Assembly: GCF_000284015.1 (NCBI RefSeq)
Contig: NC_016943.1
Coordinates: 2,769,541-2,833,540, forward strand
Origin: Blastococcus saxobsidens DD2
Lineage (GTDB): Bacteria > Actinomycetota > Actinomycetes > Mycobacteriales > Geodermatophilaceae
Direction of reading: 5' to 3'
DNA: 64,000 nucleotides
In this document: positions 1 through 7,174 of the stretch, piece by piece
Layout of the letters: each line of letters opens with the position of its first letter
Numbering within the stretch: the first letter of the stretch is position 1
Made by a program: the position numbers and the translations under genes
Notes under the pieces: generated by a model
The model's input: the letters and a program-made list of their open reading frames with translations, nothing else
Databases searched by the model: none
Told to the model about the DNA's origin: nothing

Positions 1-1
1 C

Positions 2-1216
2 GCGGAGCCGCACGTTCTCCGGCTGTGCAGCGTCTTCGAGCCCGCCGGCCTGATCGACGGGGAGCTGGACCACGGCGCCGCGCGGTTCGACCCGATCGGC
101 GGCATGCAGAACCACACGGCCGCGCTGACCCGGTGCCTCGACGCGCACGGCCTGACCCAGACCGTGGTCACCTCCCGCCTGGCCGGTCCCACGGGGGTCT
201 CCCGGCTCGGCCGGCGCACCCGGATCCAGCGCACCGGCCTCCCGACCGCCCGGTTCCGGCAGCTGTGGGCGCTCAGCGCTCTCCCCGCGGTCCTGCGCAC
301 CCCTCCCGGCGGCCGGGTCGACGTCGTCCACGCCCACCAGGGCGAGGACATCGCGACGCTGCTGCTCGCCCGGCTGGCCGCTCGCCGGCACCGGTGTCCG
401 CTCGTGGTGAGCGTGCACTGCAGCGTCGGCCACACCCTGCGCGGACGCTCGCCGCGCGCCCGTCTCCTGCACACCGTCGGGGGCGCCGTCGAACGGAGCA
501 CCCTCCGGAGGGCCGAGGCCGTCATCGTCCTGACCGCACGCACGGCCCGCGCCCTGGCCGACGACGGGGTGGCTGCGGAACGGGTGTCGACCATCCCGTC
601 CGGCTTCGACCCGGCCCTGTTCGGCGGCCACGGGAGCGACGTCTTCCCCGAGGCCGGCCGGCCGCGGATCGGGTACGTCGGCCGGCTGGCCGAGCAGAAG
701 CGGGCCGACGTCCTGGTGCACGCCTTCGGCCGGATGGCGGAGGAGGCCGCACTGGTCGTCGTCGGTGACGGGCCGGAACGGGAGCGGGTCCGGCAGCTGG
801 TGCGCGCGAGCCCGGTGGCGGAACGGATCACGATGACCGGCTTCGTCGACCACTCGGCCGTCCCGGGGGTGCTGGCCTCGCTGGACGTCCTGGTGCTGCC
901 GTCGGCGTACGAGGAGATGGGGTCGGTCCTGGTCGAGGCCATGGCCGCCGGACTGCCGGTGGTGGCCAGTGACGTCGGCGGGATCCCCGAGGTCGTCCGG
1001 GACGGCGAGACCGGGCTCCTGGTCCCGCCGGGTGACGTCGACGCGCTGGCCGGCGCGCTGGACCGGCTGGTCGCCGACGGCCGGCTGCGCTCCCGGCTGG
1101 CCGCGGGCGCTCGGATCCGTGCGCGGGCCTACGGCTGGCCGTACCTGTCCGGATGCGTGGCGGAGGTCTACCAGCGGGTCCGGGCCCCGGACCCGCTCCT
1201 CGCGCGGCCGGCGTGA
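2..1216 (+). CDS. Glycosyltransferase family 4 (5' end outside window)
   Basis: A retaining GT-B glycosyltransferase that should transfer a sugar from a nucleotide-sugar donor, probably onto a glycan or lipid acceptor in the cytoplasm. The open frame already runs at base 2. The first visible ATG (104) lies inside the conserved N-terminal loop DPIGGMQNHT, so the true start is upstream. About 404 residues are visible. The N-terminal Rossmann half ends near residue 190. The C-terminal half carries IPSGFDP, GYVGRLAEQK and the donor-binding E-x7-E box EEMGSVLVEAMA. Its stop overlaps the next gene by four bases (GTGA), so the two are co-translated. Donor and acceptor cannot be read from sequence. 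Confidence 0.9.
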   Translation, partial: AEPHVLRLCSVFEPAGLIDGELDHGAARFDPIGGMQNHTAALTRCLDAHGLTQTVVTSRLAGPTGVSRLGRRTRIQRTGLPTARFRQLWALSALPAVLRTPPGGRVDVVHAHQGEDIATLLLARLAARRHRCPLVVSVHCSVGHTLRGRSPRARLLHTVGGAVERSTLRRAEAVIVLTARTARALADDGVAAERVSTIPSGFDPALFGGHGSDVFPEAGRPRIGYVGRLAEQKRADVLVHAFGRMAEEAALVVVGDGPERERVRQLVRASPVAERITMTGFVDHSAVPGVLASLDVLVLPSAYEEMGSVLVEAMAAGLPVVASDVGGIPEVVRDGETGLLVPPGDVDALAGALDRLVADGRLRSRLAAGARIRARAYGWPYLSGCVAEVYQRVRAPDPLLARPA

Positions 1217-3021
1217 CCGCGCCCCTGGTCGCCGTGCTGATCCCGGTCCACGACCAGGCGGCGTTCCTGCCGCGGGCCCTCGACGGCCTGCTGAGCCAGC
1301 GGGTTCCGGACTGGGAGGCCGTGGTCGTCGACGACGGTTCCCCCGATCCGGCAGCCGTGGCCGCCGTCCTCGCCGCCACGCCCGACGACCGGATCCGCCT
1401 CCGCCGCCGGCCGGGCAACCTCGGGCTGGGCGCCACCCTCAACGAGGCACTGGACGCGACCAGCGCACCGGTCGTCGCCTACCTGCCCGCCGACGACGTC
1501 TGGTTCGCCGACCACCTCGTCCGGCTCCTCGACTGCCTGGCCGACCCCACCGTCGTCCTGGCCCGGAGCGGCCTGTCCGAGCCGGCGGAGACCCCGTACC
1601 CGCAGCTGGTCCAGGTCGCGCACCGCCGGACCGGCGACCGGTGGACCGAGCGGGCCGAGCTGGAGAGCGACGACCTCGGCCGGCTGTACTGGGGCGCGGT
1701 CTCCCGGCGGGGCCGCTCCGCGGACACCGGCCGGGTCACCTGTGCGTGGACCCGGCACCCCCGGCAGCGGTCGCGGGCGATCCGGGAGTCCTTCGACGGC
1801 GGGCTCAACGTCTTCCGCGGCCGCTACCGGGTCGCCGGGCCGCTGCGGTTCGCCTCCACCGACGGCGGCGAGACCGACGAGGTGGCCCGCTACGCCCGAT
1901 TCCGGGACGCCGCCCATCCGGAGGCCTCCGACGGCCTGGACGTGCTGGTCGTCGGTGAGCTGGCCTTCAACCCGGAACGGGTTTTGGCGCTGGCCGAGCG
2001 CGGCCACCGGCTCGCCGGCCTCTGGACTCCCGACGGACTGGGGGACGCGACGATCGGGCCGCTGCCGTTCGGCCACGTCCCGGACCTGGACCGCGACCAC
2101 TGGCAGGAGGCGGTCCGCGCCCGCCGGCCGGAGGTGGTGTGGGCCCAGCTGAACTGGCGGGCCGTCCCCTTCGCGCACGCGGTGCGCAGCGCCTTCCCCG
2201 AGCTGCCGTTCGTCTGGCACTTCAAGGAGGCGCCGCAGCGCAGCATCGTCCGGGGCGAGTGGCCGCTGCTCGCCGACCTCGTCTGCGGCGCCGACGCCTG
2301 CCTGCTCGCGACCGAGGAGGAGCGCGACTGGTTCGCCGCCGCGCTGCGCGGTCGGGTCGACCCGGCTCGCCTGGGCGTGCTGGACGGCGACCTGCCCAAG
2401 CGCGACTGGCTCGACTCCCCGCTGAGCCCGAAGCTGTCGGACGCCGACGGGGAGAGCCACGCGGTCGTCGTCGGCCGCCCGTCCGGGTTCGACGCGGAGT
2501 GGGTCGTGGAGCTCGCCCGGCGCGGGGTGCACACCCACCTCTACGGGCAGGTGCGGGCGCCCGGCCCGAAGGGCGCGTGGGTCGCCTGGCTGGACGAGGC
2601 GCTGGCCGCCGCTCCGGAGCACGTGCACCTGCACCCGGCGGTGGGGCCGGAGGACTGGGTGACCGAGCTGTCCCGCTACGACGCCGGCTGGCTGCACCGG
2701 TTCGCCAGCGACAACGGCGGCGAACTGGCGCGGGCCACCTGGGACGACCTCAACTCCCCCGCCCGGCTCCCGGTGCTGCTCGCCGCCGGCCTGCCGCTGC
2801 TGCAGCAGGCCAACCCCGGATCGCTGGTGTCGGTCGAGCGGGTGCTGCGTGCGGACGGGACCGGGTTGTTCTACCGGTCGGCCGACGACGTGGCCGCCGT
2901 GCTGGGCGAGGAGCGGGCCGGGCGCCGGGGCGGGCAGGCGGCGCTGGCGGTGCGCGAGCGCCACACCTTCGACGCGCACGCCGACCGGCTCGTCGGGCTC
3001 TTCCGGTCGATCGCGGGCTGA
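1213..3021 (+). CDS. Two-domain glycosyltransferase (GT2 fused to a GT-B-like domain)
   Basis: About 602 residues. The GTG start at 1213 overlaps the previous stop; the upstream ATG at 1153 would lie deep in the previous gene and is rejected. Residues 1-115 form a GT2 (GT-A) domain: LIPVHDQ, the nucleotide-binding VVDDGSPDP, and PADDVW at the DXD position. From about residue 240 a second domain starts (VLVVGELAFNPERV) with the look of a GT-B Rossmann fold and a C-terminal glycosyltransferase 1-like region. The middle part of the GT2 domain appears short. This looks like a bifunctional or processive enzyme of the same glycan pathway as its upstream neighbour. Family assignment is from motifs; linkage and substrate are unknown. 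Confidence 0.8.
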   Translation: MTAPLVAVLIPVHDQAAFLPRALDGLLSQRVPDWEAVVVDDGSPDPAAVAAVLAATPDDRIRLRRRPGNLGLGATLNEALDATSAPVVAYLPADDVWFADHLVRLLDCLADPTVVLARSGLSEPAETPYPQLVQVAHRRTGDRWTERAELESDDLGRLYWGAVSRRGRSADTGRVTCAWTRHPRQRSRAIRESFDGGLNVFRGRYRVAGPLRFASTDGGETDEVARYARFRDAAHPEASDGLDVLVVGELAFNPERVLALAERGHRLAGLWTPDGLGDATIGPLPFGHVPDLDRDHWQEAVRARRPEVVWAQLNWRAVPFAHAVRSAFPELPFVWHFKEAPQRSIVRGEWPLLADLVCGADACLLATEEERDWFAAALRGRVDPARLGVLDGDLPKRDWLDSPLSPKLSDADGESHAVVVGRPSGFDAEWVVELARRGVHTHLYGQVRAPGPKGAWVAWLDEALAAAPEHVHLHPAVGPEDWVTELSRYDAGWLHRFASDNGGELARATWDDLNSPARLPVLLAAGLPLLQQANPGSLVSVERVLRADGTGLFYRSADDVAAVLGEERAGRRGGQAALAVRERHTFDAHADRLVGLFRSIAG

Positions 3022-3023
3022 GC

Positions 3024-3198
3024 TCACCGGGCGGCCGCGACCGCCGCGTGCAGCCGCACCAGGTCGTCGACGTGCCGGCCGGGGTCGTGCAACGACCTCG
3101 TGCCCCGCGCGGCGCAGGAGCTCCGCGGTCCGGACCAGCATGGTCCCGGCGCCGCCGGGGCCGTCGGTCCAGTGGTTGCCGACCAGCAGGACGTGCAC
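3024..3198 (-). pseudogene. Glycosyltransferase remnant with internal deletion
   Basis: A GTG at 3198 directly follows the stop of the dehydrogenase gene and encodes a clear glycosyltransferase N-terminus (VHVLLVGNHWTDGPGGAGT, then LLRRAGHEVV). After 36 codons the sequence jumps, one frame over, to a typical glycosyltransferase C-terminus (HVDDLVRLHAAVAAAR) that ends at the stop at 3024. The catalytic middle, normally 300 or more residues, is missing. I read this as a deletion that joined the two ends out of frame. It is in operon position behind the dehydrogenase and Gfo/Idh genes, so the ancestral cluster had a third glycosyltransferase. Confidence 0.75.
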
Positions 3199-4311
3199 TC
3201 AGCCCGGCTCGTCGAATCGCAGCACCGCCTGCAGCGGTGAGCCGGGCAGCCGACGGGCGGCCAGGTCGGCGAGGAGAGCCGGCCCGTCCTCGAACCGGAG
3301 GACGTCCGTGACCAGGTGCCGGCGGACCTCGTCCCCCCGCTGCCGCAGCAGGTCGAGGGTGACCGCGGCCAGCGCTGCACGGGGCCAGGTGCCGGCCATG
3401 CCGCGCGGCACCCGGCCGATCTGCGCGCAGACCACCGACAGGCCGTTGTGGTGGAACTCCTCGCCGAGCCGGACGTTCGGCGCCCCGCCCTGGTAGAAGC
3501 CCAGGTCCACGACGACGCCTTGCGGCCGCAGCGCCTTCAACGCCGTGGCCAGCGCGGCGTCGTGGCCCCGGCACTGCAGGACGACGTCGGCGCCGTGGTC
3601 GCCGGGGCCGTTGCGCCAGCGCTGCTTGACGGCGGACCAGGCCTGCCCGTCCGCGTCGTCGACGGCGGTCAGGCCCAGGGCCTCGGCGACCGCGCGACGC
3701 TCGGGCGACGGCTCGGCGACCACCACGTCGCCCGCCCCGTACCGGACGGCGAGCAGCGCGCTGAGCAGGCCGATGACCCCCGCTCCGGTGATCAGGACCT
3801 GCCGTCCGCGGACGCCGTCGTCGATCGTCGCCCCCGGCCCGGCGAAGGCGGCCGCCGCGTGCAGCAGCCCGTTTCCGCAGATCGGCCCCATCTGGGCGAG
3901 GTAGATGCCCAGCAGCGGGTCCAGGTCGTCGGGCACCGGGATCACGACGGCCCCACCCGGGTCGGCGCACCGGCCGGTCCGGTGGCCGTAGGCCATGGCG
4001 ACCAGCAGGCCCTCGGGGAGGGCGCCCGCCCGGCTCTCGGTGATCCGGCCGACCTCCATGTAGCCCAGGCCGGGCACCGGGTAGCCCGCGAGCCGCCCTC
4101 CCGGGCCGAACGCCCGCAGCTCCGGGTCCCAGCCCGCCCGGTGGTGGGGATCGGTGCCGCGGACGAGCGCGACCTCCGTGCCGGCGCTGATCCCGCTCCA
4201 CAGCGTCGTGACCCAGGCCTGGCCCGGGGCGGGTTCGGGCTCGACGTCGTCCAGGATCGCCGGCCGGCCGGGCTCGGGAACGCCGATCGACCGGACCGCC
4301 CGCCCGCTCAC
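3199..4311 (-). CDS. Zinc-type medium-chain dehydrogenase (MDR family)
   Basis: 370 residues from GTG 4311, which overlaps the upstream Gfo/Idh stop (GTGA). The N-terminal GroES-like half is followed by a Rossmann half with VLITGAGVIGLLSALLAV as the dinucleotide-binding loop and VVVAEPSPERR after the second strand. The usual GHE zinc motif is replaced by PGLGYMEVGRI, so the catalytic zinc site is not classical. This resembles the zinc-binding dehydrogenases that sit beside Gfo/Idh/MocA enzymes in sugar or glycoside clusters. Predicted role: NAD(P)-dependent oxidation of a polyol or sugar intermediate. The substrate is not predictable. Confidence 0.8.
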   Translation of the reverse strand: MSGRAVRSIGVPEPGRPAILDDVEPEPAPGQAWVTTLWSGISAGTEVALVRGTDPHHRAGWDPELRAFGPGGRLAGYPVPGLGYMEVGRITESRAGALPEGLLVAMAYGHRTGRCADPGGAVVIPVPDDLDPLLGIYLAQMGPICGNGLLHAAAAFAGPGATIDDGVRGRQVLITGAGVIGLLSALLAVRYGAGDVVVAEPSPERRAVAEALGLTAVDDADGQAWSAVKQRWRNGPGDHGADVVLQCRGHDAALATALKALRPQGVVVDLGFYQGGAPNVRLGEEFHHNGLSVVCAQIGRVPRGMAGTWPRAALAAVTLDLLRQRGDEVRRHLVTDVLRFEDGPALLADLAARRLPGSPLQAVLRFDEPG

Positions 4312-5282
4312 CGCTGCGCCCCGATGGTGGCCGGCAGCTGCACGGTGCCGTTCCCGGCGGCCGCCGCGGCGACCGCGGTCACCAGCCGGTGGGTGCGCAG
4401 CGCCTCCGCGTACGGCGCGCGGACGTCGTCGTCCGCACCACGCACCGCGGCCACGAAGGCCCGGTCCTCGGCGGCGATCGGATCGACCTGCCGGTCGACG
4501 GTGCGCCGGCCGTCCCGGTCGGAGACCACCAGCTGGTGCTCGGTCAGCTCCAGCCCGAGCCCGGGGGCGACCAGCTCGATCCCGATCCGGGTGCCCCGCG
4601 GCAGCAGGCAGCTGCTGGAGAAGGAGCCGACCGCGCCGGACTCGAACCGGAGGGCGGCCGTGCAGACGTCGAGGATGTCCCCGGGGCCCTCCGGCGACCG
4701 CGAGCCGACCGCCGACCCGCCGGAAACCTCCCCGACCAGCATCCGGGCGACGTCGAACAGGTGGGTCGCCTGCTCCACCGTCTGCCCTCCGGACTGCTTC
4801 TGCCGGGCCCACCAGTCGACGCCGGGCGCCTTGTCCAGCCAGGCGGCGAGCACCATCCGGGCCGGGGTCTCCGCCAGCAGCCCGCGGGCGGTCTCCACGG
4901 TGTCCAGGTAGCGCCAGTGGTAGCCGACCGAGGTGAGCAGCCCGGCGTCCCCGATCCGGGCGGCCAGCCGCTCGGCCGTCGCGAGGTCGGTGGCGAGCGG
5001 CTTCTCCACGAACAGCGCGAGACCGAGCCCGATCGCCGCCTCCTCGACCGCACCGTGCCCGTGCGGCGGGACGCAGACGTAGAGGGCGTCGAGATCCTCG
5101 GCGTCGAGGAGATCGGCCCAGCCGGCGTAGGCCCGGGCGCCCACCCGCCCGGCCACGGCCGCTGCGCGGTCGGCCCGCGGGTCGGCGACGCCGACCACCG
5201 CCACCCCGTCCTGGGCGGCGAGCGAGTCCGCGTGCCGCCCGCCGATGAAGCCCGCGCCGACCAGCCCGATGCGTGTGGTCAT
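4308..5282 (-). CDS. Gfo/Idh/MocA family oxidoreductase
   Basis: 324 residues. ATG 5282 is preferred over GTG 5291 because a GGGGAAGG ribosome site lies about nine bases ahead of it. The N-terminus is a standard Rossmann NAD(P)-binding segment (RIGLVGAGFIGGRH). VEKPLATDLATAE carries the catalytic EKP lysine motif and YHWRY follows in the substrate domain. These enzymes oxidise or reduce sugars and cyclitols. It is the first gene of a minus-strand operon with the MDR dehydrogenase and a broken glycosyltransferase, consistent with modified-sugar synthesis. Confidence 0.88.
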   Translation of the reverse strand: MTTRIGLVGAGFIGGRHADSLAAQDGVAVVGVADPRADRAAAVAGRVGARAYAGWADLLDAEDLDALYVCVPPHGHGAVEEAAIGLGLALFVEKPLATDLATAERLAARIGDAGLLTSVGYHWRYLDTVETARGLLAETPARMVLAAWLDKAPGVDWWARQKQSGGQTVEQATHLFDVARMLVGEVSGGSAVGSRSPEGPGDILDVCTAALRFESGAVGSFSSSCLLPRGTRIGIELVAPGLGLELTEHQLVVSDRDGRRTVDRQVDPIAAEDRAFVAAVRGADDDVRAPYAEALRTHRLVTAVAAAAAGNGTVQLPATIGAQR

Positions 5283-5421
5283 CCGGGGCACCTTCCCCCG
5301 CGCGGCTGCCTCAACCCGGCCGGCGCGACCCTGAACCGGCCGGAAACAGGAGGCACCGCACTCAGGCGGAGCGCGGCCGACCCGACGGGCGCGTCGGCCG
5401 CAGATCCGGTAGGCCTGGGAG

Positions 5422-6255
5422 ATGGATCTTCAGCTGGGCACGCGACGGTTCGACCTGGACGATCGGCCGGTGGTGGTCGGCATCCTGAACCGCACCCGCG
5501 ACTCGTTCCACGACGGCGCCGCCTACTTCGAGCTCGACCGGTTGCTGGCCCGCGCCGAGCAGCTGGTGGCCGACGGGGCCGACGTGCTGGAGGTCGGGGC
5601 GCGCCCCGGAGGGGTCGGCGTCGCCGAGGTGTCCCCCGAGGAGGAGTGCCAGCTCGCCGCCGGGACGATCGCCGAGCTGCGCGCCCGGTTCGACCTGCCG
5701 CTGGGTGTGGACACCAGCCGGGCCGCCGTGGCCGTCGCCGCGTTCGCCGAGGGCGCCGTGCTGGGCAACGACATGAGCGGCTTCCTCGATCCGGGCTACC
5801 TCCCCGCGGCCGCTGCCGCGGGGGCGGCGGTCGTCGCCACCCACATCCGCCGGCCACCCGGCGTGCCGGATCCGGATCCGGTCTACGCCGACCTGGTCGG
5901 CGAGGTCTGCGGGCGGCTCGAGGAGCTGGCGGGAGCCGCCCAGGACGCCGGCATCGGGCCGGATCGCGTCGTCGTGGACCCGGGCATCGACCTGGGCAAG
6001 ACCTGGCAGCAGTCGATGACGCTGCTCGCCCGCCTGACCGACGTCGCCGCCCTGGGGCTGCCGGTGCTGGTCGCCGTGTCCAACAAGATCTTCCTGCGCC
6101 GGGCCCTGCAGCTCGACGACGGATCGCGGGACGTCGCCACCGCGGCCGCCTGCGCGCTGGGGGCGATGCGGGGCGGGCACGTCGTCCGGGTCCACGACGC
6201 CCGCATCGGCCGGCAGGCCGCGGATCTGGCGTACGCGGTGCGGGCAGCGGCCTGA
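5422..6255 (+). CDS. Dihydropteroate synthase homologue (FolP2-like)
   Basis: 277 residues of the pterin-binding TIM barrel. The family condenses 7,8-dihydropterin pyrophosphate with p-aminobenzoate. Landmarks are present but drifted. GILNRTRDSFHDG replaces the usual NxTPDSFsDG (Pro to Arg). The D-V-G-G-E-S-T-R-P loop is reduced to EVGARPGGVG. LGNDMSG and DPGIDLGKT are kept. VSNKIFL keeps Lys but loses the Arg of SRK. RVHD is kept. This pattern fits the FolP2 paralogues of actinobacteria, some of which lack DHPS activity, so a non-folate role is possible. The next gene, a DNA methylase, starts two bases after its stop. Confidence 0.82.
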   Translation: MDLQLGTRRFDLDDRPVVVGILNRTRDSFHDGAAYFELDRLLARAEQLVADGADVLEVGARPGGVGVAEVSPEEECQLAAGTIAELRARFDLPLGVDTSRAAVAVAAFAEGAVLGNDMSGFLDPGYLPAAAAAGAAVVATHIRRPPGVPDPDPVYADLVGEVCGRLEELAGAAQDAGIGPDRVVVDPGIDLGKTWQQSMTLLARLTDVAALGLPVLVAVSNKIFLRRALQLDDGSRDVATAAACALGAMRGGHVVRVHDARIGRQAADLAYAVRAAA

Positions 6256-6257
6256 CC

Positions 6258-6905
6258 GTGCCGGCGGCCATGGTCGTCCGGGGCGACGCCACCGAGCTGC
6301 TGGCCGGCCTGCCCACCGCGGGCGTCGACGCCGTCGTCACCGACCCGCCGTGGAACCTGGGCCGCCCGTACGGCGGACACGACGACCGGCTGCCTGACGA
6401 CCAGTACGTGCGCTGGCTGAACGGGATCCTCCGCCAGTGCGCGCGGATCAGCCGGGGGCCGGTGGTGGCCTGCGTCGGCACGCACAACGCCGGCCGGCTC
6501 CCCCGGCTGCTGGCGGGCACCGGTCTGGGCGTCGCCGCCCGGCTGTGGTGGCACCGGGAGCCCGGCAGCGCCGAGGCGGTGGTCGTCACGGCCCCACCCG
6601 GCTGGCAGGTCCGCGGTCCCCGGCTCGACGCGGCGGAGCGGGTGCTCGCCCGGACCCCGGAGACCCGCCGCCGCTGGGGTCACCCGGTGCCGAAGCCGCT
6701 CCCGGTCATGACCGCCCTCGTCCGGCTGTCCGCTCCGCCGGGAGGACTCGTGCTCGACCCGTTCGCCGGCTCGGGAACGACGCTGGCAGCCGCTCGGCGG
6801 GCCGGCCGCCGGTCGATCGGCGTCGAACTCGAGGCCCGGTTCTGCCGGACGGCCGTGCGCCGGCTGGCGCTCGCCCCGACCGGCCGGAGCGAGCGCCGGG
6901 CCTGA
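6258..6905 (+). CDS. Small DNA methyltransferase (N4-cytosine/N6-adenine class)
   Basis: About 215 residues from GTG 6258; ATG 6270 is an alternative. The order is catalytic motif IV first (TDPPWNLG), then the SAM-binding motif I (DPFAGSGTTLAAARRAG) near the C-terminus, which is the beta-class arrangement. Motif IV is DPPW, as in N6-adenine and N4-cytosine methylases. No separate target-recognition domain and no restriction endonuclease lie nearby, so it looks like an orphan methylase. It is translationally close to the FolP2-like gene, an unusual pairing. The modified base and target site are unknown. Confidence 0.82.
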   Translation: MPAAMVVRGDATELLAGLPTAGVDAVVTDPPWNLGRPYGGHDDRLPDDQYVRWLNGILRQCARISRGPVVACVGTHNAGRLPRLLAGTGLGVAARLWWHREPGSAEAVVVTAPPGWQVRGPRLDAAERVLARTPETRRRWGHPVPKPLPVMTALVRLSAPPGGLVLDPFAGSGTTLAAARRAGRRSIGVELEARFCRTAVRRLALAPTGRSERRA

Positions 6906-6907
6906 CC

Positions 6908-7171
6908 TCAGCGCAGCGGGACCGGGCCCGCGTCGATGCGGGCACGGAACAGGACGTAGGACGTCCGCCACCGTAGGGCAGGCGACGGGAAGGCCACCGC
7001 CTTCCCGTCGCGGATCTCCCTCACGGTGAGTCGATGTCGCCCTCATTCGAGTAGCAGGCGAAGATGCGCCCGCCGTGGGAGACGGTCACCCCGGTCGGCA
7101 TCGCCTCGGGGAACTGGGGGACGACCTCGAGGTCGCCCCCCGCTCGTCGGTCGCGAGCCGCGACGGGGCCG
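6908..7171 (-). pseudogene. Remnant of a major-royal-jelly/YvrE-like protein gene
   Basis: The frame ending at 7021 encodes LEVVPQFPEAMPTGVTVSHG followed by GRIFACYSNEGD, which matches the N-terminal blade of major-royal-jelly/L-dopachrome-tautomerase-related proteins. It then hits a stop, while the next frame continues the family signature REIRDGKAVAFPS and runs on to YVLFRARIDAGPVPLR before the stop at 6908. About 300 residues expected between these ends are absent. I read it as a frameshifted, internally deleted fossil. The family match of the N-terminal piece is fairly clear; assigning the last 18 residues to the same family is less sure. Confidence 0.55.
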
Positions 7172-7174
7172 ACG

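Noticed and set aside
1168..3198. 676-codon open frame on the minus strand opposite the glycosyltransferases
   Set aside because: It is the shadow of a GC-rich gene: its product is low-complexity and Val/Gly/Pro/Gln-rich, with no motif except the first 36 codons, which belong to the glycosyltransferase remnant at 3024-3198.
4389..6905. 838-codon open frame running through the Gfo/Idh and FolP2 region
   Set aside because: Only its last 215 codons, from GTG 6258, are meaningful (the DNA methylase). The rest overlaps real genes in other frames.
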